Translations under genes and position numbers: made by a program | DNA from: Planctomycetota bacterium | GTDB lineage: Bacteria > Planctomycetota > UBA1135 > UBA2386 | Length of the DNA stretch: 64,000 nt | Reading direction: 5' to 3' | Assembly: GCA_028281765.1 (NCBI GenBank) | Contig: JANQJF010000086.1 | Span: 1-64,000, forward strand | Notes under the pieces: model-generated | What the model was told of the DNA's origin: nothing | Seen by the model: only the letters and a program-made list of their open reading frames with translations | Databases searched by the model: none | Part shown: positions 16,020-23,029 of the stretch, piece by piece | How positions within the stretch are numbered: the first letter of the stretch is position 1 | Layout of the letters: every line of letters begins with the position of its first letter

Positions 16020-16706
16020 CTAGGGAATGACCGCCGCGGACGGCGGGAACGGGAGGAGTCGCGCGATGTAGAGCGTGACCCAGTTGCCAACGTCCGCGAT
16101 CGCGGAGGTCTGGCAGAAGACGACGTCGCCCGGCAGCACGAGGAAGTCGGGCGCTTCGTCGTGGAGCGTGTCCCACACGTTGACTCGGTAGGTCTTCGCG
16201 CCTTCGCTGCCGACGTTGCGGAGCACGCGCACGTCTTCGGACTTGGCGGTGATCACGTAGCCGCCGGCTTCGGCGATGGCCTGCGTCAGCGTCATGCCGG
16301 ACACGTAGGGCACCGGTCCGGCGCGTCGCACTTCTCCGGCCACGTAGACCGAGGAGGCCGCGACCTCCGACAGGCTGAGCGAGACTTCGGGCTCCTTGAC
16401 CACGTCGGCGTACGCCTGCTGCACGCGCTTCTGCGCCATGGCGACCGATACGCCGCCGACCGACAGCGGATTCTCGATGCGTCGCAGACTGATCGTCCCG
16501 TCGGGCGTGACGATCTGGGTCTGGGTCAGATCCTCGTGCTCGTACACGTTGATCGTGACCTCGTCGCCGGGCCGCAGCACGTAGTCCTTCTGCATGAACG
16601 CGGCCCATTCCTGGACCATCGCCGCAGCGTCGAACTGCGGCGCCGAGCAGCTGCACAGACAGGCCGCGAGAAGCGCCAGCGCGATCAAGGGGTGGGAGGC
16701 TCGCAT
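16020..16706 (-). CDS. Polysaccharide export lipoprotein, Wza-like
   Basis: The 228-residue protein has a lipoprotein signal (LIALALLAACLCSCS, with Cys at the lipobox), then a polysaccharide-export domain starting YVLRPGDEVTINVYEHEDL, and at least one SLBB-type beta-grasp repeat (VYVAGEVRRAGPVPYVSGMTLTQAI). Such proteins form the outer-membrane or periplasmic export channel working with a Wzz/Wzc partner, here 10144-12182. It is shorter than E. coli Wza (about 380 residues), with fewer SLBB repeats. The ATG at 16706 opens the signal peptide. Confidence 0.88.
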   Translation of the reverse strand: MRASHPLIALALLAACLCSCSAPQFDAAAMVQEWAAFMQKDYVLRPGDEVTINVYEHEDLTQTQIVTPDGTISLRRIENPLSVGGVSVAMAQKRVQQAYADVVKEPEVSLSLSEVAASSVYVAGEVRRAGPVPYVSGMTLTQAIAEAGGYVITAKSEDVRVLRNVGSEGAKTYRVNVWDTLHDEAPDFLVLPGDVVFCQTSAIADVGNWVTLYIARLLPFPPSAAVIP

Positions 16707-16780
16707 TCTGGGTCTATCGGCGTGCGCAGCGCCACGGGTTGACCGGAAACGCCGTTGGTATGGCGGCGGTCCGCTCGGGC

Positions 16781-17257
16781 TCACCCGTCGATGAACGACC
16801 GAATCCGGTCGAGGAGCTCGGTCTGGGCGCCGGCGTCGATCCGCGCGGCAGGCTCGAGATCGGCCAGCTCGTCGAGGACTCGATGTAGCGCCGCCGTATC
16901 CTCGACGGCGCGCACGCGTTCCAGGTCGGCGAACCGCTCTGCGGTCGCCACCTGGTGGTCATTGCGATGTTCGCCGAGATCCGCACGCCGCGGCATCACG
17001 ACGACCGGCTTCCCGAGCTCGAGGGCGGAAAGGATCGTGCCGCACCCCGCGTGCGCGACGACGGCGCTCGCGTTCTCCAGGTGCCGCTGGAAGTCGGCTG
17101 GTTCGAGATCCCGCTGGAAGTCGAAGTGCTCGGGCTCGCTCTCGCTCGGGCCGATCTGCGCGAACACGTCGGTCTCCGGGTGCTCGCGCGCCCACTCGTC
17201 CATGGCGGTCACGAGCCGATCGAACGAACCCTGGGTGCCGACAGTGACGAAGATCAC
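16781..17257 (-). CDS. Alg13/PssE-type glycosyltransferase catalytic subunit
   Basis: The 158-residue protein matches a GT28 C-terminal domain alone. It starts IFVTVGTQGSFDRLV and has VVAHAGCGTILSALELGKPVVVMPR, the UDP-sugar-binding segment. Proteins of this size work with an Alg14-like membrane partner. The GTG start overlaps the partner stop (GTGA), so the two subunits are translationally coupled. The long in-frame ORF upstream only shadows the partner. It likely adds an early sugar of the repeat unit on the inner face of the membrane. Confidence 0.88.
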   Translation of the reverse strand: MIFVTVGTQGSFDRLVTAMDEWAREHPETDVFAQIGPSESEPEHFDFQRDLEPADFQRHLENASAVVAHAGCGTILSALELGKPVVVMPRRADLGEHRNDHQVATAERFADLERVRAVEDTAALHRVLDELADLEPAARIDAGAQTELLDRIRSFIDG

Positions 17258-17718
17258 AACACTGCTCCGGCGAACTCGGGGCCGTCGTCGTCCGCGAGGT
17301 GGGGCCATTGGGTCAGCCACAGGTCGGCGAAGCGGCGCACCTTCGCGCCGGAGACCGACAGCCGCTCGACGTTGGCGATGCTGTCGACCCAGATCGTCTT
17401 CGCGCCGAACCACTTGCCGAACCGGAGCGCGAAGTAGCCGGGGGCGGCGCCCGTCGAGATTACGACGTCGGGGCGGGTGACGAGGATCGTCCAGAACGTC
17501 TGGAGCGCGAGAAGGACGAGCCCGAGCTTCCGTTGCAGGTTCGCGTCATGGACGACGCGGAAGCCGTCGTCGGTAGGGACCTGCTCGCGATAGCCGGGGA
17601 GGGTCGTGACCCAGGTGATGCGGTGGCCTGCGAACGACGCGGCGACGCGCTGCATCTGGACCCAGTGCCCGCCGCCGGAGGCGACGGCGAGAACGTGTTT
17701 GCGAGTGGTGGCCGACAC
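17254..17718 (-). CDS. Alg14/PssD-type glycosyltransferase partner subunit
   Basis: The 154-residue protein has HVLAVASGGGHWVQM, the Rossmann-type start of Alg14/PssD proteins, and DVVISTGAAPGYFAL in the middle, followed by WVDSIANVERLSVSG. It recruits the Alg13-like subunit to the membrane and supplies the acceptor site. The GTG at 17718 was chosen because everything upstream is a proline- and arginine-rich, non-conserved stretch. An ATG at 17838 is possible but less likely. It is the first gene of a leftward group with the Alg13-like, export-lipoprotein and GT4-like genes. Confidence 0.85.
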   Translation of the reverse strand: MSATTRKHVLAVASGGGHWVQMQRVAASFAGHRITWVTTLPGYREQVPTDDGFRVVHDANLQRKLGLVLLALQTFWTILVTRPDVVISTGAAPGYFALRFGKWFGAKTIWVDSIANVERLSVSGAKVRRFADLWLTQWPHLADDDGPEFAGAVL

Positions 17719-17860
17719 TCCAGTGGTATCGGCTGGGGGAGGTGGTGGGGATGTGTGGAAATAGTGGTGGGCGCGGCGGCGGCTGGGTGGCCGAGCGCGT
17801 TGGCACGCCTGGTTGTTTCCGATTTGTCCAGACGCCACCGCGCGTTCCAGTTCCCGCTCG

Positions 17861-19528
17861 CTACAGCTCCAACGCGTAGGCCCAAGAGTGCTGCAACACG
17901 CCGGCTGCCGCGTCCAGCCACGCGAACTGGATGCCGACCGTCGTCCCCGTCGCGGGCGTGCCCGGGATGTTCAGTCGCATCAAGCTCTTGCAGTGCTGAG
18001 GGGCGGGCAGCGCCGCCTGTGCCACGGGGTTGATGTAGAGCGTGCCGCCGAGCACCTGCACCGGGTTGGGCAAGATCGGGCCGACGAACATCACTCCCAG
18101 CGACTGCGGTGGGTTCCAGACGTGGATGTCGAGCGGCTGGCCGCGGGTGATCTTGGTGAACACACCACAGCGCTGGGTCGGCTCCGAGGCGTGGCCGACG
18201 AGCGAGACGCCCTCGGGCTGGTAGTCGTTGCGGTACGCGTCCCACATCTCCGTCACGAGGCTCGAACGCGTGTCGGTGTGGGGGAACCAGATCACCGTGT
18301 TGCCGACGACGTTCGCAACGAGGCTCTGGTCGTTGGAGTGCATCGGCGTCATCCAGCGGTCGACGTAGTGGAAGAATGGCTCCCAGTTCCAGTTCTCCGT
18401 CGCGCCCATGATGTGCGCGCACAGGGCCGAGCCGATCCACGAGAAGCTTGTGCAGCAGCGGCGGTAGTCCTCGTAGTTGATGTCCTGCGAGTTCCAGGTC
18501 GACGGGTGGGTCTGCTCGTGCGTGTCCGTCGAGCGCATCCGGAACAGCGCGCGCGAGTTCGTCCACGCGGTGCCGGCGTACGTCTGCTTGTCCTCCGAGA
18601 AGCCGGCGCCCGGGTTGGCCATGCTCGGATCGTCGAACAGGATCCCGGCGAACATGATCGGCCACTTGCGACCCTGCATGTGGCCGCCGTCGGCCCACCA
18701 GACGTGACCGTCGAGGACGCATCCGTAGAGGTCGATGCCGACCTGCAGGTAGTGGACCAGCATCGACGCGCGCTCGTCCGCGGGGAAGTCCTGCAGCAGC
18801 AGGAGTCCGCCTTCTCCGATCGCCAATGCGATCTCGCGGCCGTAGTCGGGCATGTTCTCGTACGGGTGCTGGTAGCGCCCTTCCCAGCCGTCGACGTGGT
18901 CGAGCCAGACGCGTTCGAACTGGCGTTCGAACGTCGCGGGCGTCAGCGAGTTCGCGACGCGCGGCAGCGTCGGCAGGCGGTCGAGGTGAAGGTCCGCGAT
19001 ACGCCGGTGGATCTTCGGGCCGCAGTAGGCCGGGCGGAACGTGTCGCCGATTGGCGGGGCGTCGACGCAGGTCAACACGGCGGCGCGCGCGAGGTAAGCC
19101 TGGGAATTGACGCCGCGGTACGGTCCGGGCTGCTGCGGACCCGTGCGGCTCTCGGTCGAGACCATGCTGTCGTCGACCTGCAGCGCGTACGGGAACTGCA
19201 CGCTGCGCGCGGGATCGTAGAACGCGATCCGGTTGTCGTAGCCCTGGCCGTGGTTGCGACCGGCGTTGCCGGCGCGAGGGTTGACCATCGAGCCGTGGCG
19301 GCCCGAGCTCGGCGTCGGCGACACCGACGCGACCGTCGCGGGCGCGACGACCCACGGGTCGCCGTTCACGTAGTGCCCGGACAGGACCGGCTCCGTGAAC
19401 GACCACGTGATGCCGTGACGCTGGATCTGGGTGACCCACTGCTGGGCCGCCAGGTCCGACGTCAGGTACGGAGAGACCACGATCACGAGTAGCGAGGACA
19501 GCGCTACCCGACGGAGGGGGTCGAGCAT
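17861..19528 (-). CDS. Secreted protein, unknown function, with shared C-terminal domain
   Basis: The 555-residue product has a signal peptide (VALSSLLVIVVSPYLTSDLAAQ, cleaved near residue 28) and is rich in Trp, His and Tyr, with several Cys, as in secreted enzymes. The main body matches no family I know. The last 100 residues contain VLGGTLYINP and NIPGTPATGTTVGIQFAWLD, the pattern shared by other secreted proteins of this window. The start ATG opens the signal peptide directly. It is monocistronic, facing the divergent mqnB gene 168 bp away. An enzyme acting on a polymer is possible, but no catalytic motif was recognised. Confidence 0.8.
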   Translation of the reverse strand: MLDPLRRVALSSLLVIVVSPYLTSDLAAQQWVTQIQRHGITWSFTEPVLSGHYVNGDPWVVAPATVASVSPTPSSGRHGSMVNPRAGNAGRNHGQGYDNRIAFYDPARSVQFPYALQVDDSMVSTESRTGPQQPGPYRGVNSQAYLARAAVLTCVDAPPIGDTFRPAYCGPKIHRRIADLHLDRLPTLPRVANSLTPATFERQFERVWLDHVDGWEGRYQHPYENMPDYGREIALAIGEGGLLLLQDFPADERASMLVHYLQVGIDLYGCVLDGHVWWADGGHMQGRKWPIMFAGILFDDPSMANPGAGFSEDKQTYAGTAWTNSRALFRMRSTDTHEQTHPSTWNSQDINYEDYRRCCTSFSWIGSALCAHIMGATENWNWEPFFHYVDRWMTPMHSNDQSLVANVVGNTVIWFPHTDTRSSLVTEMWDAYRNDYQPEGVSLVGHASEPTQRCGVFTKITRGQPLDIHVWNPPQSLGVMFVGPILPNPVQVLGGTLYINPVAQAALPAPQHCKSLMRLNIPGTPATGTTVGIQFAWLDAAAGVLQHSWAYALEL

Positions 19529-19696
19529 GGGTGCGAATGACTTCGTTGTGTTGCCTTCTCCGCGGTCGCCGTGTGGCTGTGGCGCGCGCGGAGAACTGAT
19601 TCGCTGGGCTTACGCCGTGGAGGGACGGCGGCGGATCAGGAATCTCCGGAATCTTGTCGGAGACCTCGGCAATCTTCACGAGTTAGCATTAGCGCC

Positions 19697-20323
19697 ATGG
19701 CGGTGCTGTTCGCGTGTGCACATCCGCGGGAAGCGGCGGGTTTCGACAGTCGGTGCGGTGCACCGCTCGAGATCGGGGTCGGCTGTGCGCGCGCGGCGAC
19801 ATCGATTGCGCGCGCGCTCGCATCGAATGCGTTCGACCGGGTCGTATTGTTCGGTGTGGCGGGAGCGTATCGGCGGGCGGAAATCGCGCCCAAGAGCGTC
19901 GTCGTCGTGCGGAAATCGGTGCTCGCGGACGAGGGAGTCGAGACGGATGCCGGGTTTCAGAGCGCCGACGAGCTCGGGCTCGTCACTGATGGCGGTTGGA
20001 TCGACCACGGCGAAGGCGCGGCGCGCGTCGCGGCAACGGAGCTCGGCGCACGGGTCGTCGACGCGGCGACCGTGAGTCGGTGCAGCGGGACCGATGCGCT
20101 CGCGGCGGAGATCTTCGCTCGGCATGGTGCGGCGATCGAGACGATGGAGAGCGCGGCGGTGGCGCACGCGTGCCGTGCGTCCGGCGTGCCGCTGCTCGAG
20201 GTGCGTGCGATCAGCAACTACTGCGGCGCGCGTGAGCACGGCGAATGGGATGTCGACGGCGCGGTGCCGATCGTGCATCGTGCCGTCACACGCCTGCTGG
20301 ACGCGGGCATCTTGGAGGTCTGA
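19697..20323 (+). CDS. mqnB: Futalosine hydrolase
   Basis: The 208-residue protein belongs to the nucleoside phosphorylase fold. In the futalosine route to menaquinone it splits futalosine (or aminodeoxyfutalosine) into hypoxanthine (or adenine) and the dehypoxanthine product. GIGVGCARAATSIARAL-like sequence near residues 22-40, VVLFGVAGAYR and GAAIETMESAAVAHAC (the base/ribose site with the conserved METMEG-like glutamate) support this. The identity is strengthened by mqnD six bases downstream. The ATG at 19697 has a TAGCAT hexamer 7 nt before it (19684-19689), suggesting a very short leader. Confidence 0.85.
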   Translation: MAVLFACAHPREAAGFDSRCGAPLEIGVGCARAATSIARALASNAFDRVVLFGVAGAYRRAEIAPKSVVVVRKSVLADEGVETDAGFQSADELGLVTDGGWIDHGEGAARVAATELGARVVDAATVSRCSGTDALAAEIFARHGAAIETMESAAVAHACRASGVPLLEVRAISNYCGAREHGEWDVDGAVPIVHRAVTRLLDAGILEV

Positions 20324-20329
20324 TCGCGC

Positions 20330-21121
20330 ATGGAGCTCGGCTTCTCGCCGTGTCCCAACGACACGTTCATGTTCCACGCCTGGGCGGCGGGTGAGATTCC
20401 CGGCGCGCCTCCGGTTGCGCCGTGGCTCGCCGACATCGAGGAGCTCAACCTGCGCGCGTTGGGAGACGACCCCTTGCCGATGACCAAGATCAGCGCGGCG
20501 CTCGCCGCGCGACTGTCGGATCGCTACGCGCTGTGCGCGGCGGGGGCGGCGCTCGGCCGCGGCGTCGGCCCGCTCGTCGTCGTGCGCGACGCGCGCACCG
20601 AGCTCGGCGGACTCGAGTCGCTGAGCGGGATGCGCGTCGCGATCCCGGGCCGCGGCACGACCGCGGCGCTGCTGTTCGAGAAGTTCGGCCCCGACGTCGA
20701 GCTCGTCGAGCAGCGCTTCGACCGAATCATGCCGGCGGTTGCGCACGGCGGATGCGACGCGGGCGTCGTCATCCACGAGAGCCGGTTCACGTATCGCGAT
20801 CACGGACTGCGGGCGATCGCGGACCTCGGTGAGGTGTGGGAAGGCGCGACCGACCTACCGTTGCCGCTCGGCGTGATCGCGATCCACAAGGACGCCCCGG
20901 ACCCGAAGACGCTCGAGGCCGCGATGCGCGCGTCGGTCGAGCGCGCGTTCGCCGATCCGCTGCGGAGCCGGGCATACGTGCGGCAGCACGCGCAGGAGAT
21001 GGACGACGAGGTGTGCACGCAGCACATCGAGCTGTACGTGAACGAGTGGTCGGTGGACGTCGGGGTGGATGGGCGGCGGGCTGTCGCGGAGTTGGTTGGC
21101 GACGGCGTGCAGTGGGTCTGA
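20330..21121 (+). CDS. mqnD: 1,4-dihydroxy-6-naphthoate synthase
   Basis: The 263-residue enzyme catalyses the last committed ring-forming step of the futalosine menaquinone pathway. MELGFSPCPNDTFMFHAW is the family N-terminal signature, and the periplasmic-binding-like fold continues with MTKISAALAARL, MRVAIPGRGTTAALL and CDAGVVIHESRFTY. Length matches the family. It follows mqnB by 6 bp, so both are co-transcribed. mqnA and mqnC are outside the window. Confidence 0.93.
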   Translation: MELGFSPCPNDTFMFHAWAAGEIPGAPPVAPWLADIEELNLRALGDDPLPMTKISAALAARLSDRYALCAAGAALGRGVGPLVVVRDARTELGGLESLSGMRVAIPGRGTTAALLFEKFGPDVELVEQRFDRIMPAVAHGGCDAGVVIHESRFTYRDHGLRAIADLGEVWEGATDLPLPLGVIAIHKDAPDPKTLEAAMRASVERAFADPLRSRAYVRQHAQEMDDEVCTQHIELYVNEWSVDVGVDGRRAVAELVGDGVQWV

Positions 21122-21143
21122 GAGTCGCTATCGTGGACCGGCG

Positions 21144-21572
21144 ATGGCAGCAAAGAAGAAGTCGGCGAAGGTGAAGCTGCTCACGGGCGGCAACCCGCAG
21201 ATCCCGAAGGCCGATGGGGACGCGCCGGTCCAGGACTACATCGCCGCGATGCCCGAGTGGAAGAGCGACGTGGGGCGGCTTCTCGATGGTCTGATCGAGC
21301 GCACGGTGCCCGAGGTTCGCAAGGCTGTGCGGTGGAACACGCCGTTCTACGGGATCGAGGACCAGGGCTGGTTTGTCAGCTACAACTGCTGCACGCGATA
21401 CGTCGAGCTTGCCTTCCACAACGGCGCGTCGTTGTGCCCGTTGCCCCCGGTCGAGTCGAAGCATCCGGACGTGCGCTACTTCCACATCCACGAAGATGAC
21501 GACGTCGACGAGAAGCAGCTGACAAGTTGGATCCGCCAGGCGGCGGAGCTTCCCGGCGAGGAGCTGTTCTAG
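21144..21572 (+). CDS. DUF1801 (YdhG-like) domain protein
   Basis: The 142-residue protein has a Lys-rich start and then a DUF1801 core: VQDYIAAMPEWKSDVGRLLDGLIERT, VRWNTPFYGI and WFVSYNCCTRYVELAFHNG. The biochemical role of this family is not established. The ATG at 21144 was chosen over an upstream ATG that reads back into mqnD. A TATCGT hexamer lies 9 nt upstream (21129-21134). It is probably co-expressed with the thioesterase gene 7 bp downstream. Confidence 0.85.
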   Translation: MAAKKKSAKVKLLTGGNPQIPKADGDAPVQDYIAAMPEWKSDVGRLLDGLIERTVPEVRKAVRWNTPFYGIEDQGWFVSYNCCTRYVELAFHNGASLCPLPPVESKHPDVRYFHIHEDDDVDEKQLTSWIRQAAELPGEELF

Positions 21573-21579
21573 AGAGACC

Positions 21580-22005
21580 ATGCCATTCCAAAAACGCTAC
21601 CGCTACCGCTTCGGCGACATCGACGACGCGGGCATCGCCTACTACCCGAAGTTCTTCCACTACTTCCACTGCGCGTTCGAGGACTGGTGGAGTGACGAGC
21701 TCGGCGTGGACTACGCGGAGCTGATGCACGAGCGGGATCTCGGGTTTCCCGCAGTGAAGGTGGAGAGTGAGTTCTTCGCGCCGATTCGGTACGGGGACGA
21801 GCCGGTCGTGCACGTCGGGGTGCTGCGGGTGGGAAACTCGTCGGTGGAGTTCGGGTTCTGGATGACGCTGCCGGGGCAGGAGCCGGAGGTGCGGTGCCGG
21901 GCGCGGATCACGACGGTGGCGGTGAAGATGAGTGAGGGGACGAAGATGTCCGTGCCGGAGGAGTGGCGGGAGGCGTTTGGGGCGCGGGTGGTGGAGCTGC
22001 CGTAG
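21580..22005 (+). CDS. Acyl-CoA thioesterase, 4-hydroxybenzoyl-CoA thioesterase family
   Basis: The 141-residue hot-dog-fold protein begins YRYRFGDIDDAGIAYYPKFF, the usual catalytic segment with Asp ahead of GIAYY, followed by HYFHCAFEDWW. It hydrolyses acyl- or aroyl-CoA in the cytoplasm. The substrate is not predictable from sequence. It overlaps nothing and ends 2 bp before a palindromic terminator. It probably closes the mqnB-mqnD transcription unit. Confidence 0.85.
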   Translation: MPFQKRYRYRFGDIDDAGIAYYPKFFHYFHCAFEDWWSDELGVDYAELMHERDLGFPAVKVESEFFAPIRYGDEPVVHVGVLRVGNSSVEFGFWMTLPGQEPEVRCRARITTVAVKMSEGTKMSVPEEWREAFGARVVELP

Positions 22006-22007
22006 GG

Positions 22008-22031
22008 GAGTGTTACGGAGCCGTAACACTC
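22008..22031. terminator. Palindromic bidirectional terminator-like hairpin
   Basis: GAGTGTTACGG (22008-22018) and CCGTAACACTC (22021-22031) are perfect arms with a two-base centre, forming a tetraloop hairpin. It sits exactly between convergent genes ending at 22005 and 22066. A second hairpin follows directly. Confidence 0.7.
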
Positions 22032-22066
22032 AGTGACGCTTTTTGCACGGAGACAAATGCGTCACT
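22032..22066. terminator. Second hairpin with T-run between convergent genes
   Basis: AGTGACGC (22032-22039) pairs with GCGTCACT (22059-22066), and TTT/AAA continue after one mismatch. A T-run TTTTT lies at 22040-22044. The right arm touches the stop codon of the SGNH gene. Together with the neighbouring palindrome it likely ends transcription from both sides. Confidence 0.5.
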
Positions 22067-23019
22067 CAGGGGCGCCAGCCTTGGGTGATGAGCCAGGACG
22101 CGAAGTGGTGGCCGGCGGCGGGGCTCGGGTGCCAGCGGTCGTCGGGGGTCTCGGTGACTTCCAGGCCGAGGTCGTAGGCGGTGCGGAGCGCCGGGCGCAG
22201 GTCGTAATGCGGGAGACCGAGGTCGCGCGCGATCTCGAGGATGCGTGTGTGGGCGCGACGGTCGGCGAGGGGCCAGGAATCGATCGGGTGGAAGAGCGGC
22301 AAGATCAGCACGGTGAAGCGGACGCCCGTGCGCGCGAGTTCGTCGCGGAGTCGCTCGAGTTCGGTGCGGACGTCGCGTGCGTGCGCTTCGAAGCTCGCGG
22401 TGTCGTCGCTGATCGCCTCGACGAGCAGGCGATACAGGCAGGAGTGGTCCCAGAGCCACGGCTGCACGGTGTCGTGGTGCCGGCGGCGCGAATACATCAG
22501 CAGCTCGCCGCTCTCGTCGCGGAAGACCGCGGGCGTCACCTGAAAGTCGTTCAGGTGGAACGTCAGGACGACGTGATCGGGTTCGAGGGTTGCGTTGTGC
22601 CGGAGGTAGAACTCGACCTCCTGGCGCGTGTTGAACGCGCCGACGCCGCAGTTCCAGTACTCGATGCCGTCTTCGCCGAGCTGTTCGCGAAGGCCGCGCA
22701 CGATCGTGCCGCGGTCGGTGACGGAGTCGCCGAGGAACAGAACGCGAGTGGTGCCGGGCGGCTTGGCTTTCGCGTAGGCGTTCGGGTGCGCGCCGAATTC
22801 GTCGTATTTGGCGGTGCCGAGGCGTGGTCGAAAGCCCAGCTCCGGATCTGCTTCGAACAGCGGATCGCCTGCGCCTTCGGCGAACCAGTCGACGGTGCTC
22901 CCGGCGACGGCGATGTCGTCCGGAGCGATCGCGCGCGCGAGGGCTTCACCGAGTCCCGCAGCGGCGATGACACTGACGATCACGAGCAGCGCGCGTCGCC
23001 GGCGCGAGGTGCGGGCCAT
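22066..23019 (-). CDS. Membrane-anchored SGNH/GDSL-type hydrolase
   Basis: The 317-residue protein has an N-terminal Arg-rich start and a membrane anchor (ALLVIVSVIAAAGLGEALA), then an SGNH fold. Block I is VLFLGDSVTDRG with the nucleophile serine, WNCGVGAFN supplies the glycine block, LTFHLNDFQ the asparagine block, and TPDDRWHPSPAAGHH the catalytic Asp-x-x-His. Such extracytoplasmic esterases often deacetylate polysaccharides or hydrolyse lipids. It starts 11 bp after gcvP, so it may be co-transcribed with it, though no functional link is evident. Confidence 0.87.
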   Translation of the reverse strand: MARTSRRRRALLVIVSVIAAAGLGEALARAIAPDDIAVAGSTVDWFAEGAGDPLFEADPELGFRPRLGTAKYDEFGAHPNAYAKAKPPGTTRVLFLGDSVTDRGTIVRGLREQLGEDGIEYWNCGVGAFNTRQEVEFYLRHNATLEPDHVVLTFHLNDFQVTPAVFRDESGELLMYSRRRHHDTVQPWLWDHSCLYRLLVEAISDDTASFEAHARDVRTELERLRDELARTGVRFTVLILPLFHPIDSWPLADRRAHTRILEIARDLGLPHYDLRPALRTAYDLGLEVTETPDDRWHPSPAAGHHFASWLITQGWRP

Positions 23020-23029
23020 CGGAGGCTCG

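Noticed and set aside
17460..19679. 739-codon minus-strand frame overlapping the secreted orphan
   Set aside because: It is a frame-shifted shadow of the genes at 17254-17718 and 17861-19528, with no signal peptide or motifs.
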